DNA of 64,000 nucleotides from Symbiodinium natans (GCA_905221605.1 CAJNDS010000447.1:306001-370000); one strand, 5' to 3'; counted from the first letter of the stretch, positions 8,895 to 18,264 are shown. The notes: a model not told the origin generated them from the letters alone. Program-made: numbers and translations.

Positions 8895-11399
8895 GTGGTT
8901 CGCGTTTGCTTTGCCGTTGAGAGATCCATTCCTATCGTTGTTGAGTTTGAAGCCCTGGTTGCACCTGTGCGATTTAATCTCCTGAGCCTAGGACGACTCC
9001 TGAATAGGAATTGGACAGTTTCTTTTGCCCCCCATCTCCACGTGCAAGCTGGTGGTTTTAAATTTAAGGCTGTGTGGTCCAACAACTGTTGCTGGTTGCA
9101 GAGTCATGCGGTGGCACGGGCCTGTTTGGTGTCTCAAGAGCAGAGTGCAGCGCAGCAGATTGCAGACCCCTCGAGTGCGAGACCTTCCGCAACCCGAGAA
9201 GATGGCCTCCTCCAGCGAGAGCGAAGTGGAATGGCGCATGGAAGGGAAAGACAAAGGGAAGCTGGTCCGGAGAGTCGTTGCGACTCAAGCGGCCTCAATC
9301 TCGGTGGGAGAAGAGGACTTCGAGGAGAGCACCCGGTTGGCCACAGCTACGTCCACGGAGACGGAGGGCGCGATCCTTCTGGTGCCCGCGGATACCGAGT
9401 CCCAGGTGGTGTTGAAGCCGGGCGAGATCGAGACCGCAGGACCCGCCAAGATCCCCCTGCAGAAGCCCATGCCAAAGAAGCCCAAGGTGAAGAAGATGCC
9501 CCAGAAGCCTCTCGTGAAGAGAATGCCAAAGGCAGCGAGCTCTTCGTCGACAAAGAGGACCCCCGTGAAGCTGGTGCCTCGTTCCGATCGCCAGCAGCCG
9601 TGGTTGACGTTGTGGAGTGCAAGTTCAAGAGCAGTGAAGAAGCAGAAGCTCAAGGAAAGCCGCATGACGTCAGCTGCAAAGTCCGATTTGAATCGCTTTC
9701 GCAAGGAGAAGAAGGGCCCAGAGAGACGGACGCTGGAGGAGCACCTCAAGGAGCATTTTTTGCAGTGCCTGGACCGCAAGGCCCCCTACACTGTGACGAC
9801 CATCTCCGAGATCATCAAGGAGAAAGCAAAGCCCCCGAGCCCACCGAGGAAGGAAGCCGACTCCCCGGGGTACCCGGAAAGGTTGCCTACCCCTCCGCGG
9901 GTTCCGCCACGTCGACGCTTGCCCACACCTCCGAGGAATCCGACATCGCCAAGGGCCAGCGCATCACGGGCATCAGCTACGCCGCCAAAGACATCGCCAT
10001 TGCCACCACCACCGATCAATCCCGGAACGCCTACTTCGAGTGGATGGAGTGTGGTGACGGACCGAAAGCGCTGAGTGCAGTCAGCCAGAAAGGATCTTCC
10101 CAGGCAATGGCGAGCAGCAAAAATCCTGATGTGCTTGATGGTTGTGCTTGCGCTTGTGATGTTGGCATGAGTGGCATGGTTGGCATGAGTGGCATGGTTG
10201 AGCATGTGTGTGTTGGTGAGCTTGATCAGGAGAAAGCACCGGCCCCAGACGGCGACCAGGCGTGGTTGCTACGTGGTGATCAGGAGTTGCTTCACCAGGA
10301 GTTATGGGGAAAGGTTCACCGTGAGCATGTGTTGCGAAGTCATGTTCCTTTTAATTCCAGCTGTGAGCATTGTGTGCGTGGTAGAGGCCTTGAACCAGCT
10401 AGGAAAATCGAGAGGGATTCCGGAGAGGGAGCCCAAAAGGAGGTTCAGATCGACAAGTTCTTCTACAAGGGGATTTGGTTCCTGGTGTTGGTGCTTGTTG
10501 GTTGTTTTGCCATCGGAACAGTGATGTACCGTGAAGTTTCAGGACCGCGTGGAGCAGCAGCGCGTGAGGTGATGCTTGGAGAGATGTCGGCGTGGGGACG
10601 CAGTGTTGGCTTGGTTGGAGTTGAAGCGCGTGACTTGTCGGTTTGCGTGAAGTCGGATCTTGAGGGGGTGGTGAAGAACCTTGCTCAGGGTTTCGCTGAT
10701 ACCATGACCGTTGGTGCGGTTGAGGTGTCTGATGTTCCGGTTGGTCGGCACGCCCCGGTCGCAGAGAGGGCCATCCGAACATTAAAGGAAACCGCGAACA
10801 CGTTGTGCGCCGGACTGGAGCAAGTTGGCCTAGAGCCATGTGGCAGAGGAGTTAGCTTTCTTCTCTCTCACTGTGCTCAGGCACACAACCGCTACCAAAT
10901 TCAGCCTGGATCGGCAATGACTCCTGAACAACGTAGTTTAAGAACTATGAGGCAGCCTCGGGCGATATACGTCTGGGGAGCGTCAATCTTGGCCACACCT
11001 CCGCCGAGTCTAAGACAGTCCATCACGGGCAGATATGGACAGGCTGCATACTTAGGCCCTGAAGTCGCGGGTGGCAGTCATCTGGTGCAGTTCCGACTGA
11101 AGGATGGTTCGTTGAAGATTGCCCGGTCAGCCCGAATCAGGATGTTGGTGCCCATGACCTTTGAGTTGTCAGCCTTGCGTGGTATTTGCCGTATGTTGCC
11201 CGAGCGTGCTGGTGACGTTGTGCGTGGCTTGCCAGCGGTTGATCGAGGGAACATGCGTGATCTTCCAATCCCAAACACCGAGACTCGCGGACCGCCAGCA
11301 TCGTGGGTCGAGGAAAATGGCAGGACCCCCGAGGTGTCGAGCGTGTCGATTGAGGGGTGTTCCGGCGGACAAGGCGTGGCACACTCAGAAGTGTCGTGA
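8895..11399 (+). CDS. Pol: protease C-terminus and DDE integrase
   Basis: Open without stops. Residues 1-70 continue the protease fold (RFNLLSLGRLL is the usual strand before the pol linker). The integrase begins near 10300 with an H..H..C..C zinc motif (HVPFNSSCEHC). The catalytic triad is Asp in VQIDKFF (about 10452), Asp in KSDLE (about 10656) and Glu in VAERAIR (about 10764); the last two are 35 residues apart as expected for retroviral-type integrases. A beta-rich C-terminal region follows (YLGPEVAGG to ARSARIRML). Between about 9110 and 10090 the better coding frame is a different one (see 9202-10074). The frame ends at 11399, where RT continues in another frame. There is no ATG at the left limit. 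Confidence 0.78.
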   Translation: MVRVCFAVERSIPIVVEFEALVAPVRFNLLSLGRLLNRNWTVSFAPHLHVQAGGFKFKAVWSNNCCWLQSHAVARACLVSQEQSAAQQIADPSSARPSATREDGLLQRERSGMAHGRERQREAGPESRCDSSGLNLGGRRGLRGEHPVGHSYVHGDGGRDPSGARGYRVPGGVEAGRDRDRRTRQDPPAEAHAKEAQGEEDAPEASREENAKGSELFVDKEDPREAGASFRSPAAVVDVVECKFKSSEEAEAQGKPHDVSCKVRFESLSQGEEGPRETDAGGAPQGAFFAVPGPQGPLHCDDHLRDHQGESKAPEPTEEGSRLPGVPGKVAYPSAGSATSTLAHTSEESDIAKGQRITGISYAAKDIAIATTTDQSRNAYFEWMECGDGPKALSAVSQKGSSQAMASSKNPDVLDGCACACDVGMSGMVGMSGMVEHVCVGELDQEKAPAPDGDQAWLLRGDQELLHQELWGKVHREHVLRSHVPFNSSCEHCVRGRGLEPARKIERDSGEGAQKEVQIDKFFYKGIWFLVLVLVGCFAIGTVMYREVSGPRGAAAREVMLGEMSAWGRSVGLVGVEARDLSVCVKSDLEGVVKNLAQGFADTMTVGAVEVSDVPVGRHAPVAERAIRTLKETANTLCAGLEQVGLEPCGRGVSFLLSHCAQAHNRYQIQPGSAMTPEQRSLRTMRQPRAIYVWGASILATPPPSLRQSITGRYGQAAYLGPEVAGGSHLVQFRLKDGSLKIARSARIRMLVPMTFELSALRGICRMLPERAGDVVRGLPAVDRGNMRDLPIPNTETRGPPASWVEENGRTPEVSSVSIEGCSGGQGVAHSEVS
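9202..10074 (+). CDS. Lys/Pro-rich linker ORF in an alternative frame
   Basis: Begins with ATG at 9202 (gagaagATGGCC) and runs 290 codons, in a different frame from the flanking protease and integrase. Codons are G/C-rich at third positions, which also explains why the overlapping pol frame has no stops here. The product is low-complexity: acidic/Ser N-terminus, Lys-Pro-Lys basic segment, helical RRTLEEHLKEHFLQCL, then a Pro/Arg/Ser tail (LPTPPRVPPRRRLPTPPRN). It is either the true protease-integrase linker displaced by two frameshifts, or a separate overlapping ORF. Confidence 0.55.
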   Translation: MASSSESEVEWRMEGKDKGKLVRRVVATQAASISVGEEDFEESTRLATATSTETEGAILLVPADTESQVVLKPGEIETAGPAKIPLQKPMPKKPKVKKMPQKPLVKRMPKAASSSSTKRTPVKLVPRSDRQQPWLTLWSASSRAVKKQKLKESRMTSAAKSDLNRFRKEKKGPERRTLEEHLKEHFLQCLDRKAPYTVTTISEIIKEKAKPPSPPRKEADSPGYPERLPTPPRVPPRRRLPTPPRNPTSPRASASRASATPPKTSPLPPPPINPGTPTSSGWSVVTDRKR

Positions 11400-13137
11400 C
11401 AGATACGCTGCGTACGTGAAGAGCTCTTTTGATCCGAATCAGTTTGTGCTTGATGATGCCCAGCATGAGTTGGAGATCGAAGGAGTTGAGCTTGATCTTG
11501 GTTCGCGTGCTTTTGGTGAGCTTGACGTCGGGTTGGAGTTGCCTGATGATGTGCAGGACTATGAACCGACTGAAGATGAGGGAGAGCGAGGCCTCGGTGA
11601 GTCCTTCTTGCCTGAAGGGGTGCTTGAGGGTGAACTTCGGCCCGGAGACTCTGTTGGAGTTGAACCTGCAGCTTCAGAAGAGGCTGACTTCATGGAAGTT
11701 GAGCCAGAAAGCCTGGATCGGGTGCCAGAACCAGAGTCCGATGCCATGGTCAACAACGTCTTGTTCCGTGAGTCGTTGGGTTTCGCCGCCGTTGCAAATC
11801 CCAGTACCGGAGGACAGACAGTGAAGCTTGGTGGTGAGACTCTTGTGGTTGAAATGCCCTCATCTTCCAAGGATGATGTCACCGGACATGCATTGGACCT
11901 TGGTCTGACCTACGAAGGCATGTTGCGTGAGTTGAGTGCGCTTGAGTCCCTTGCAGTCGGTGATGTGATTTGGCATGTGGATCCGAAGCAGAAAGTGATA
12001 TCCACGAGATGGGTGTCAAATGCGAAGCTGGAGCGGATTGACGGCCAAGAAAGACCACTGGTCCGTTGTCGGGTTGTTGCGCGTGATTTCGCCCAGGGAG
12101 CAACGGCTGCTCAGCTTGGCATTTCTGCGGCGACCAGCTCAGCCGAGGCATTGAGGACCTTCCTCTTTTATGCCGGCTCGAAGAGGCAGAACGTCGTAGG
12201 CCTCGACGTCAGTACGGCATTCTTGTTCGCAGAGTTAGAAGAAGAAGACGGCACGGTAGTGGTGCGGCTCCCTGCTGGAGTTACCGGTCCCAATGGAAGG
12301 CTTGGGATCTATGAGGGTTTTGGGCAGAGTCCGAAATCTTGCCCGACGCCGCCGAATCTTCGAGAACTTTACGACAGAGAAGAAGAAGTCTTGGAGCGGG
12401 AGTTGAGCTCAGAAGCTGCTGCTCGATATCGCTCTACGCTGGGACGCCTTTCATGGTTGGCCATGACGCGTGTGGATCTAGCATATTATGTTTCCATGCT
12501 AGCTCGAGGCCAGGCCAGTCCACGTGAGAAGCATGAACGTGCAATGCGGATGGTATTACGGTATCTCCGGCATGTTCAGGATTTTCGACAGATCGTCCAT
12601 CCAGTTGATGAACGGAGCCTTCGGTTGGATTGCTACGTGGATGCGTCATGGGGCAGTGAGAGGAGCGTTGATCGCAAGAACTTTCAATCCGAAGAGCAAT
12701 TTCCCACGTGTTTGGATGGGAGGAGCGACTCCGAGGCCGCCATCGCCATCAGTCGGGCTGACGGCTTGAGGCGTGTCAGACATATAGATCTGAGAGCATG
12801 CTTTATACAAGATCAGCTCCGACAGCGCCTTCTCTTCATCTTCGGAGTGCGAGGAGCCTCCAACGTCGCAGATCTCTTCACAAAATCGTTAGATGCCCGG
12901 ACTACGTTGAAGCACATGTTGAGCCTTGGTTTGTCTGAGGTCACTGTTGCAGCTTGCGTTGGTGAGTTGGCGTGTTTCGTTGGCTTGCTTGGTGCTGCTG
13001 TGGCTGGCAAGGATCATGTATCTCTTGCAGATCGGTATCGTTTGATGGAGTTTGCCAAGTGGTGGTTGAGTTCTGTGCGCCTCCCATGTCGAGCATGTTG
13101 GCTGCGTCGCGAGCGTGCTCCTGGGTTGGTGTGTTGA
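11317..13137 (+). pseudogene. Pol: reverse transcriptase/RNase H, internally deleted
   Basis: ATG at 11317 opens 606 codons overlapping the integrase frame by 83 bp. The order is a zinc-like CRAC..HTQKCRDR motif (about 11340-11405), an acidic linker, and the RVT_2 N-terminal half with ISTRWV, RCRVVARDFAQG and catalytic Asp in VGLDVSTAF (about 12205). The sequence then jumps after GPNGR (about 12300) to the post-palm segment (LSWLAMTRVDLAYYVSMLAR), so the YVDD box is absent. RNase H keeps CYVDASWG, SEAAIAI and ADLFTK but lacks the middle SSAEAE-type segment (about 12680-12715). RT activity from this copy is not expected. Confidence 0.85.
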
Positions 13138-13697
13138 CTGTCAGTGAGGCGGATGACGGCGGAGACCCGGCCACTACAGCGCAGCTTCAACAGATCTGCG
13201 CTCTCCACATCCGCAGGGGGGGTTTCGTCTACTTGTGGGCTAGTACTCCGTGCACCGGTGGTTGTCTGTACCAGCATCTACATGCACGTGATCCAGCCTA
13301 CAGACGCGGTCGCTTGGCACGGCACTGGTCGCTACACAGGAAGCTGTGGAAGGCTTTTATGTCGCTGTGTGACTATGTACATGCTTGGTCGATCGAGTGG
13401 CCCCGCGCCTGTGCTTACTGGTCATGGAACCAGACCATCCGTTTTCTGCAGTCGCGACCTTACATGTTGCACGATGTGTTGGTTGACGGTTGCTCGCTTG
13501 GCATGCGTGGTCGAGATGGCGAGTTGATCTACAAACGTTGGCGTGTCATCACGACGATGGAGTCGGTTGCTCGCAGCTTGTCGGTCTTTCGGTGTCCAGG
13601 TGATGGTCATCCACATTCCGCCAACTTCGATCTCAAGAATACCCAACACTACCCGGAGAAGTTGACGAACGCTTTCTTGCACGCGTTAAACGCATGA
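12972..13697 (+). CDS. Methyltransferase-like ORF downstream of pol
   Basis: Overlaps the end of pol in the -1 frame, and informative sequence starts near 13050 (VVVEFCAPP). Conserved-looking motifs are a Pro-Cys motif in WASTPCTGGC (13247), IEWPRACAYW about 48 residues later (13392), DGCSLGM (about 13486), KRWRVIT (about 13533) and a late Cys/His pair (CPGDGHPHS). The order PC, E-x-P, C-x-x-G, K-x-W-x-x-x-T, C..H parallels phage/bacterial DNA-cytosine-methyltransferase-like proteins (motif IV PC and motif VI E-N-P/V). The assignment is inferred from motif order. The nominal start is not ATG, so expression could use frameshifting or splicing. Confidence 0.5.
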   Translation: MFRWLAWCCCGWQGSCISCRSVSFDGVCQVVVEFCAPPMSSMLAASRACSWVGVLTVSEADDGGDPATTAQLQQICALHIRRGGFVYLWASTPCTGGCLYQHLHARDPAYRRGRLARHWSLHRKLWKAFMSLCDYVHAWSIEWPRACAYWSWNQTIRFLQSRPYMLHDVLVDGCSLGMRGRDGELIYKRWRVITTMESVARSLSVFRCPGDGHPHSANFDLKNTQHYPEKLTNAFLHALNA

Positions 13698-13775
13698 CAC
13701 CGCGAGATTTGCTCAAAGTTTTTTTTTCCTCTTTTACTTTGCCTTCGGTACGGTGTATAGAGCATAGGACGTGCC

Positions 13776-14213
13776 ATGGCTGATATGGTTGAGGTTGAGA
13801 ACGCTGTGAGGCGCACTTGGGTTCGAGAGCTCTGGATGCAATGGGTTCCTCAGCAGCAGGTGGAAGTCAGTTTGATCGCCTTCCTTGCGACGTTTTCCTT
13901 GGCGATGCTTGGCAGCTTCCTCGCTGGAATCTTTGTGCAGCAATACCGACAGCGTCACAGCCATATTCTATCTCTGAGTGAGCTTCTTACCTTTCTTCCA
14001 GTGGAACAAAGTCGGAGAGCAATTATCACTACGCGGCATGGATATGCCTTTCATGTTCGCAGCAATTGCCCCGCCCTGCGCAATGCCCACCCAGGCAATC
14101 TGCAGCGTCGCGTTGCTTGTGAGTTTTGTCTGGAATACTTGCGCGTGGACGAGCCGACACCCACCGTGTCGAGGGGGGGTGTAGAAGTTCGAGAACTGTG
14201 CGTCATCCTGTGA
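13776..14213 (+). CDS. Small membrane-anchored zinc-motif protein (3' ORF of copia)
   Basis: ATG at 13776 in a Kozak-like context (gtgccATGgct), 145 codons. One strong transmembrane segment (about residues 31-56, SLIAFLATFSLAMLGSFLAG) is followed by a basic region and a C-terminal HVRSNCPAL..ACEFC pattern (H-x4-C then C-x2-C) that could bind zinc like Ada-type mini-domains. It sits between the methyltransferase-like ORF and the polypurine tract, the position used by env-like or accessory genes in some LTR elements. It has no signal peptide or fusion peptide, so an envelope role is not claimed. Confidence 0.6.
   Translation: MADMVEVENAVRRTWVRELWMQWVPQQQVEVSLIAFLATFSLAMLGSFLAGIFVQQYRQRHSHILSLSELLTFLPVEQSRRAIITTRHGYAFHVRSNCPALRNAHPGNLQRRVACEFCLEYLRVDEPTPTVSRGGVEVRELCVIL
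14171..14179 (+). promoter_or_regulatory. Polypurine tract
   Basis: GAGGGGGGG lies just upstream of the 3' LTR region, where plus-strand priming is expected. TGTAGAAG directly follows and could mark the original LTR start. Confidence 0.55.
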
Positions 14214-14583
14214 GGGTGCGACACGGTGAGTTTTGCAGTTTGCAGTTTTGTGTGCATAGCTTGGAGTCTGCTCAGCTTTTGAAGTTTTCCCAGTAGCCTG
14301 AGTACGATTAGTGGTGCAGGAACGTTTTGCCTCATAGGGAACCACTCTCGTCGAGTTTCGTGACTTGAGGGTAGTTTTGGAGGTCTTTTAAGCCGAGCTG
14401 GCAAGTTGGAGAGCTGTGATACGTTTTCCACTTTGGCTCAAGTGACGAGCACTGGTGTGAGTGCTGCAAGCCAAAACAGAAGTGTTGTCCGAGTGTCTGA
14501 GCTTGCTTGCTTGGTTTGGACTTGTGTGAGTTGGCTTGGTTGTATCCTTGGTGCCTTGCTTGGCATCTTGGGTTTTTAACGTG
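14212..14583 (+). repeat. 3' LTR of copia element
   Basis: Homologous to 6188-6520 with extra bases around 14443-14490. The exact ends are uncertain; similarity is lost within a few bases after AACGTGG at 14579-14585. Confidence 0.85.
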
Positions 14584-14817
14584 GACAACCAGCTTGATGC
14601 CACCTGCGTTGATGCTCTTGAGGCTGGCAGACACCTAGCAGTTCCTTCTGCGCGGTGCTTGGCCATGTTTGTTGGAGTGCTGTGGCTCCTTGCTATCAAG
14701 TTTGCTTCGCCCAAGCACCAGCAGTTGGAACACAGCAGTGGTTTGACTGTGCCGATGCAAGCTTTCTGTGTGTGACAAAGTTTACAACTTTGTTAAGGAT
14801 CATACAGACACCGCGCC
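14584..14817. other. Unique sequence right of the copia LTR
   Basis: An open frame here encodes a hydrophobic stretch (AMFVGVLWLLAIKF) but has no known motif. It may belong to the decayed retroelement that follows. Confidence 0.3.
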
Positions 14818-15425
14818 GCGGAGGGTGCCTGGCACAGTGCTGTTTGAGCTGGCTGTCGGCATTTTGCTTAACGTCTTTTGGCGGCTCGATTTGCAAAGAC
14901 CTTTCTTGCCGCTGCTGTCAGCAACTGATACTAGCACAGAATTTGGCTTTGGAGGAGCGTTGCCCAATTGCCTGAAGGCATGATTTGCAGACTTGCCCGT
15001 GTCTTCAAGAAGCAGAGGGGCTGTGTAGTTCTGGAAGGTGCTGCACCCTTCGTGCAACCCATGGTCGCTGGGGCCTTTGTTGCCGTATAGATGTGAGCCT
15101 GTGCGACTTTGTGGACATTTTCTCTGTCAGAAGGCGTTTCAAGGCACACATAAATGTTTTGGAAGGCGAAGCGTTTCTCATTTGGTTGCGTTGGCTGCTC
15201 CGATGCAGAAGGCGACACTGTAAGCGAGTCGTCGTGCTTGTGGACAGCGCTGTTTGGTTGGGTGCTGCAACGAAAGGCAGGTCCTCAACTTAACTCAACA
15301 GGCTGTTGCGAAAGGCAGCTGCGCTGGAACTGGCAGGTGAACTGCAAGTGTACTTATTTCTGTCCCGTATGCAGAAAACCCGTCTGACTGGCCATCACGA
15401 GGAGTACGTCGTCGACGTGTTCACG
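14818..15425 (+). pseudogene. DIRS-like retroelement RNase H fossil, frameshifted
   Basis: Three frames together contain the ordered motifs of a DIRS-type RNase H: SATDTSTEFGFGGAL (about 14920), HINVLEGEAF (about 15150), VVLVDSAVWLGAATKGRSS (about 15230), RKAAALELAGEL (about 15310) and VPYAENPSDWPSRG (about 15362). These match the known order TDAS..GWG, hINwLE, DN, hvPG..N..AD.LSR. The motifs lie in at least two different frames with stops between, so this is a relic. It sits next to the copia 3' LTR. Confidence 0.6.
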
Positions 15426-15879
15426 CAGACAAATGTGCAGCGCCCCCATCTTCGCCCGCCTGATTGCTCACGGGCGCTTGGCAGAGGTATTGTGCAGCGT
15501 GTGGCTATTTTTCTGCCTTGCTTCGCAGCATCTGGCATGATGTGCACGGGTCTTCATGCTGCCCTACCTCTTCCAAATCGAATTTGTTTTTTCGGTGTAC
15601 AGTCTTCCAGCTAGCATCGTTCGTCCATCCATGCTTTCCGGGCTTTCCAGCTGATTGTATGGCAGTGGGTACCTTGGTGCTTGTACCTGCGGGGTGCACA
15701 TCAAGTTGTGCAAGCCGGATAGGTTTCTTTGACAGCCTTCTGGGCTTATTGTGTGGGCCATGGGCAGTTTCTGAAGAGTTTTCGCGTGCTTGCAGCTCTG
15801 ATTTTCGGCAAGATCCGAGCGAGTCCAATAATTAGCGGCCGCTTGCCGCAGCGGTCGCGGCCAGTATTGGTTGGTTGGG
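15426..15879. other. Unique sequence, possible retroelement remnant
   Basis: Several open frames of about 100 codons overlap without recognisable motifs. It may be the 3' continuation of the DIRS-like relic. Confidence 0.3.
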
Positions 15880-16084
15880 TGTGAATTGCAGCAGTGAATA
15901 CAGCTTCACTGGGCAAATGCGGGCTGCGGAAAGTGCAGCAACATGTTAACCTCCTGATGCTGGCAATGCGGTTTTTGATGAAAAGAGGTGTTGGGCAAGG
16001 TGAGATGATTGCAACCTGCCGTTCTGCAAGTGACGAATGGCACTTTCATGGTCGCGGCTGCAGAAGCCATTTACAACAATGAAG
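15880..16084 (+). repeat. 205-bp direct repeat, copy 1
   Basis: Nearly identical to 16271-16475 (offset 391 bp; a handful of substitutions). The unit contains an open frame with helical residues but no known domain. The spacing suggests a segmental tandem duplication including the following 186 bp. Confidence 0.9.
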
Positions 16085-16270
16085 GGGCTATTGTTGTTCA
16101 GGCGGTGTTGATGAACGCATGCTGCCTGTGCATGAGTAAAGAAAGATCGGAGGCAAGCGAAACGGTATACTTCAGCAATCAACTCTCTTCTTCCTGCATT
16201 CATCTCAAGAATGCAGCCTTTGTATAGCCAAAAACCTCTTGCAATGCCCTCCCTTCCCTCCCTTTAGGGG

Positions 16271-16475
16271 TGTGGATTGCAGCAGTGAATACAGCTTCAC
16301 TGGGCAAATGCGGGCTGCGGAAAGTGCAGCGACATGTTAACCTCCTGATGCTGGCGATGCGGTTTTTGATGAAAAGAGGTGTTGGGCAAGGTGAGATGAT
16401 TGCAACCTGCCGTTCTGCGAGTGACGAATGGCACTTTCATGGTCGCGGCTGCAGAAGCCGTTTACAACAATGAGG
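16271..16475 (+). repeat. 205-bp direct repeat, copy 2
   Basis: Second copy of 15880-16084. The homology stops where telomere-like GGGTTTAAGGTTTAGGG begins at 16475. Confidence 0.9.
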
Positions 16476-17726
16476 GTTTAAGGTTTAGGGAGCCGTTGCT
16501 TTGTGAGATGACGGTGACACGCAACCAACATCTCCTCTGTCGAGTGGATTGGAATATTGAGGTGTCAGGAGGCCACGCAAGCATCAACCTACACCCACGT
16601 AACACCAAAACACTCCAACCAACCGGAAACCTCCAATCTCACCGCCGACCTAGCAAAAACCCTATGCTCCAAACTCCTAGCACTCCTAAGACAGACCCTG
16701 CACGCCCCTGCACCCGAAAACCCTGGACCCTGACCCCATTGACCCTGGTAGGAAGAATCCAAATGCTAGGGTTTAGGGTTTAGGGTTTGGGGTTTAGGGT
16801 TTAGGGAGGGTCGGAAGAATTACTTACCCCATTCTAGTTCTCCATGGCCTCTGGGGCATCCCTCCTTTCCTAGGCAACTGGGGAGCCGTTCCAATGTGGT
16901 TCAGGGGTTTAGGGTTCAGGGTCCATTATATACTGGAAGACTTTGCGGGCCTGATTGTATCTGGGGTGTCTTTTTTGTAGATATTCCTTTTGGTTTGGGA
17001 ACAACAGAAAGGGACCACAACGATTTGGCTCTCTATATCCCGAGGCCCGAAAGCCCGAAGCCCAAACCAAAACCCTTTCAGAAAGAAAGGCCTGAACCCT
17101 GAACCCTGAACCCTAAACTATAAACCCTAAATTTGATTTCCCAACTGTGTTTGTACTTTGGTGTCATCAGCACACGCCCGACCACCTGCCTGAAAGGAGA
17201 CAATTGCAGTAGAACCTAAACCCTCTTTTTCATCTTGATTTCAGGCGCTCCAATCTTATATTTACTGAGCTAAGTGAACTAATTATATTAGCGGCCTTTA
17301 TTACACTCTATTTGGCCGCTCATCATGCTATTTTTGTATTCACTGCCTTGTTTTTATTAAAGTTGGTTTGGATGCAACAATAATATTAACGGAAAACCCC
17401 GGGCGCTTACTTGTAGCAATATTATCTTCTTTCCTTTGGAGATATTGTTAGGGGGTTTGGAAAGTCCCTCAACCCTTGGAGGATCCAAAAAGTCGAACCC
17501 ACCCAAATAGTACCCTATACTACTATTAGGTCATTCTTAGGAACCCTTCAGGGGATCTGCTTCTTTTGGATCCTCTTCAGGGTCTGGGAAACCCCGAGCC
17601 CTGAAACCCTAAACCCTAAACCCTGAAGCTCAGCTTGTCAGCATGGCAGGTTTCGTCTGCCTCCATCTCCACTGCGCCTGCGGAGAGGCCCCCTACACAG
17701 GCCAGCACCTCCGCATTGTCTTTGGG
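16476..17726. other. Spacer with degenerate telomeric patches
   Basis: Contains short TTTAGGG patches (about 16768-16806, 16908-16922) and CCCTAAA patches (about 17095-17130, 17600-17628), AT-rich DNA at 17230-17400, and no supported coding sequence. Confidence 0.5.
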
Positions 17727-17970
17727 CCTAAACCCTAAACCCTAAACCCTAAACCCTAAACCCTAAACCCTAAACCCTAAACCCTAAACCCTAAACCCTA
17801 AACCCTAAACCCTAAACCCTAAACCCTAAACCCTAAACCCTAAACCCTAAACCCTAAACCCTAAACCCTAAACCCTAAACCCTAAACCCTAAACCCTAAA
17901 CCCTAAACCCTAAACCCTAAACCCTAAACCCTAAACCCTAAACCCTAAACCCTAAACCCTAAACCCTAAC
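17727..17970. repeat. Long interstitial telomeric array (CCCTAAA), about 35 copies
   Basis: Uninterrupted perfect CCCTAAA heptamers, 5' of the 18.27-kb gene. Confidence 0.98.
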
Positions 17971-17981
17971 TGGGTGTAAGC

Positions 17982-18066
17982 TTGGTAGCCCAGTGGTGCC
18001 CTTTGCCCACTTTTCTTTGGGTGGGGGGTCGAGGTTCCCTTAAGTAAAGCAACCAACCCTTCCCCC

Positions 18067-18097
<31 letters not shown>

Positions 18098-18137
18098 AAA
18101 GGTACCCTTATTTGTATTATGGTTTCTGGGCTACCAC
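17982..18137. mobile_element. Introner-like element family A (copy A1)
   Basis: Ends TGGTAGCCCAGTGG and CTGGGCTACCA are perfect inverted complements over 11 bp. GTAAG flanks both sides (17976-17980 and 18138-18142), a candidate 5-bp target duplication. The copy is enlarged by a run of about 27 C followed by 13 A. Confidence 0.85.
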
Positions 18138-18264
18138 GTAAGGGATCATAGGCCCGCTTTTAGGGTTTAGTTGGCGCGCAGGGCATTTCTGTGTGTTGCC
18201 TCCGAGCCAGCGACAAGTCTAGCTGCCAGCTCAACCGAAGCCCCACCGCACAGCCAGAGGTGCC

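Larger units (their letters stand above)
6188..14583 (+). mobile_element. Ty1/copia-type LTR retrotransposon, degenerate
   Basis: The structure reads LTR (6188-6520), primer-binding site, gag with a CCHC knuckle, aspartic protease, linker, DDE integrase, RT/RNase H in copia order (integrase before RT), two extra 3' ORFs, a polypurine tract and a second LTR (14212-14583). The LTRs are clearly homologous but differ by substitutions and indels, so the insertion is old. Coding is broken by at least three frame changes and two internal pol deletions. GACAAC lies just outside each end (6173-6178 and 14584-14589) and may be a target-site duplication. It is not expected to be autonomous. Confidence 0.9.

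Noticed and set aside
13776-14213. Retroviral envelope gene
   Set aside because: Position fits but there is no signal peptide, fusion peptide, surface domain or glycosylation pattern; called an accessory membrane ORF instead.
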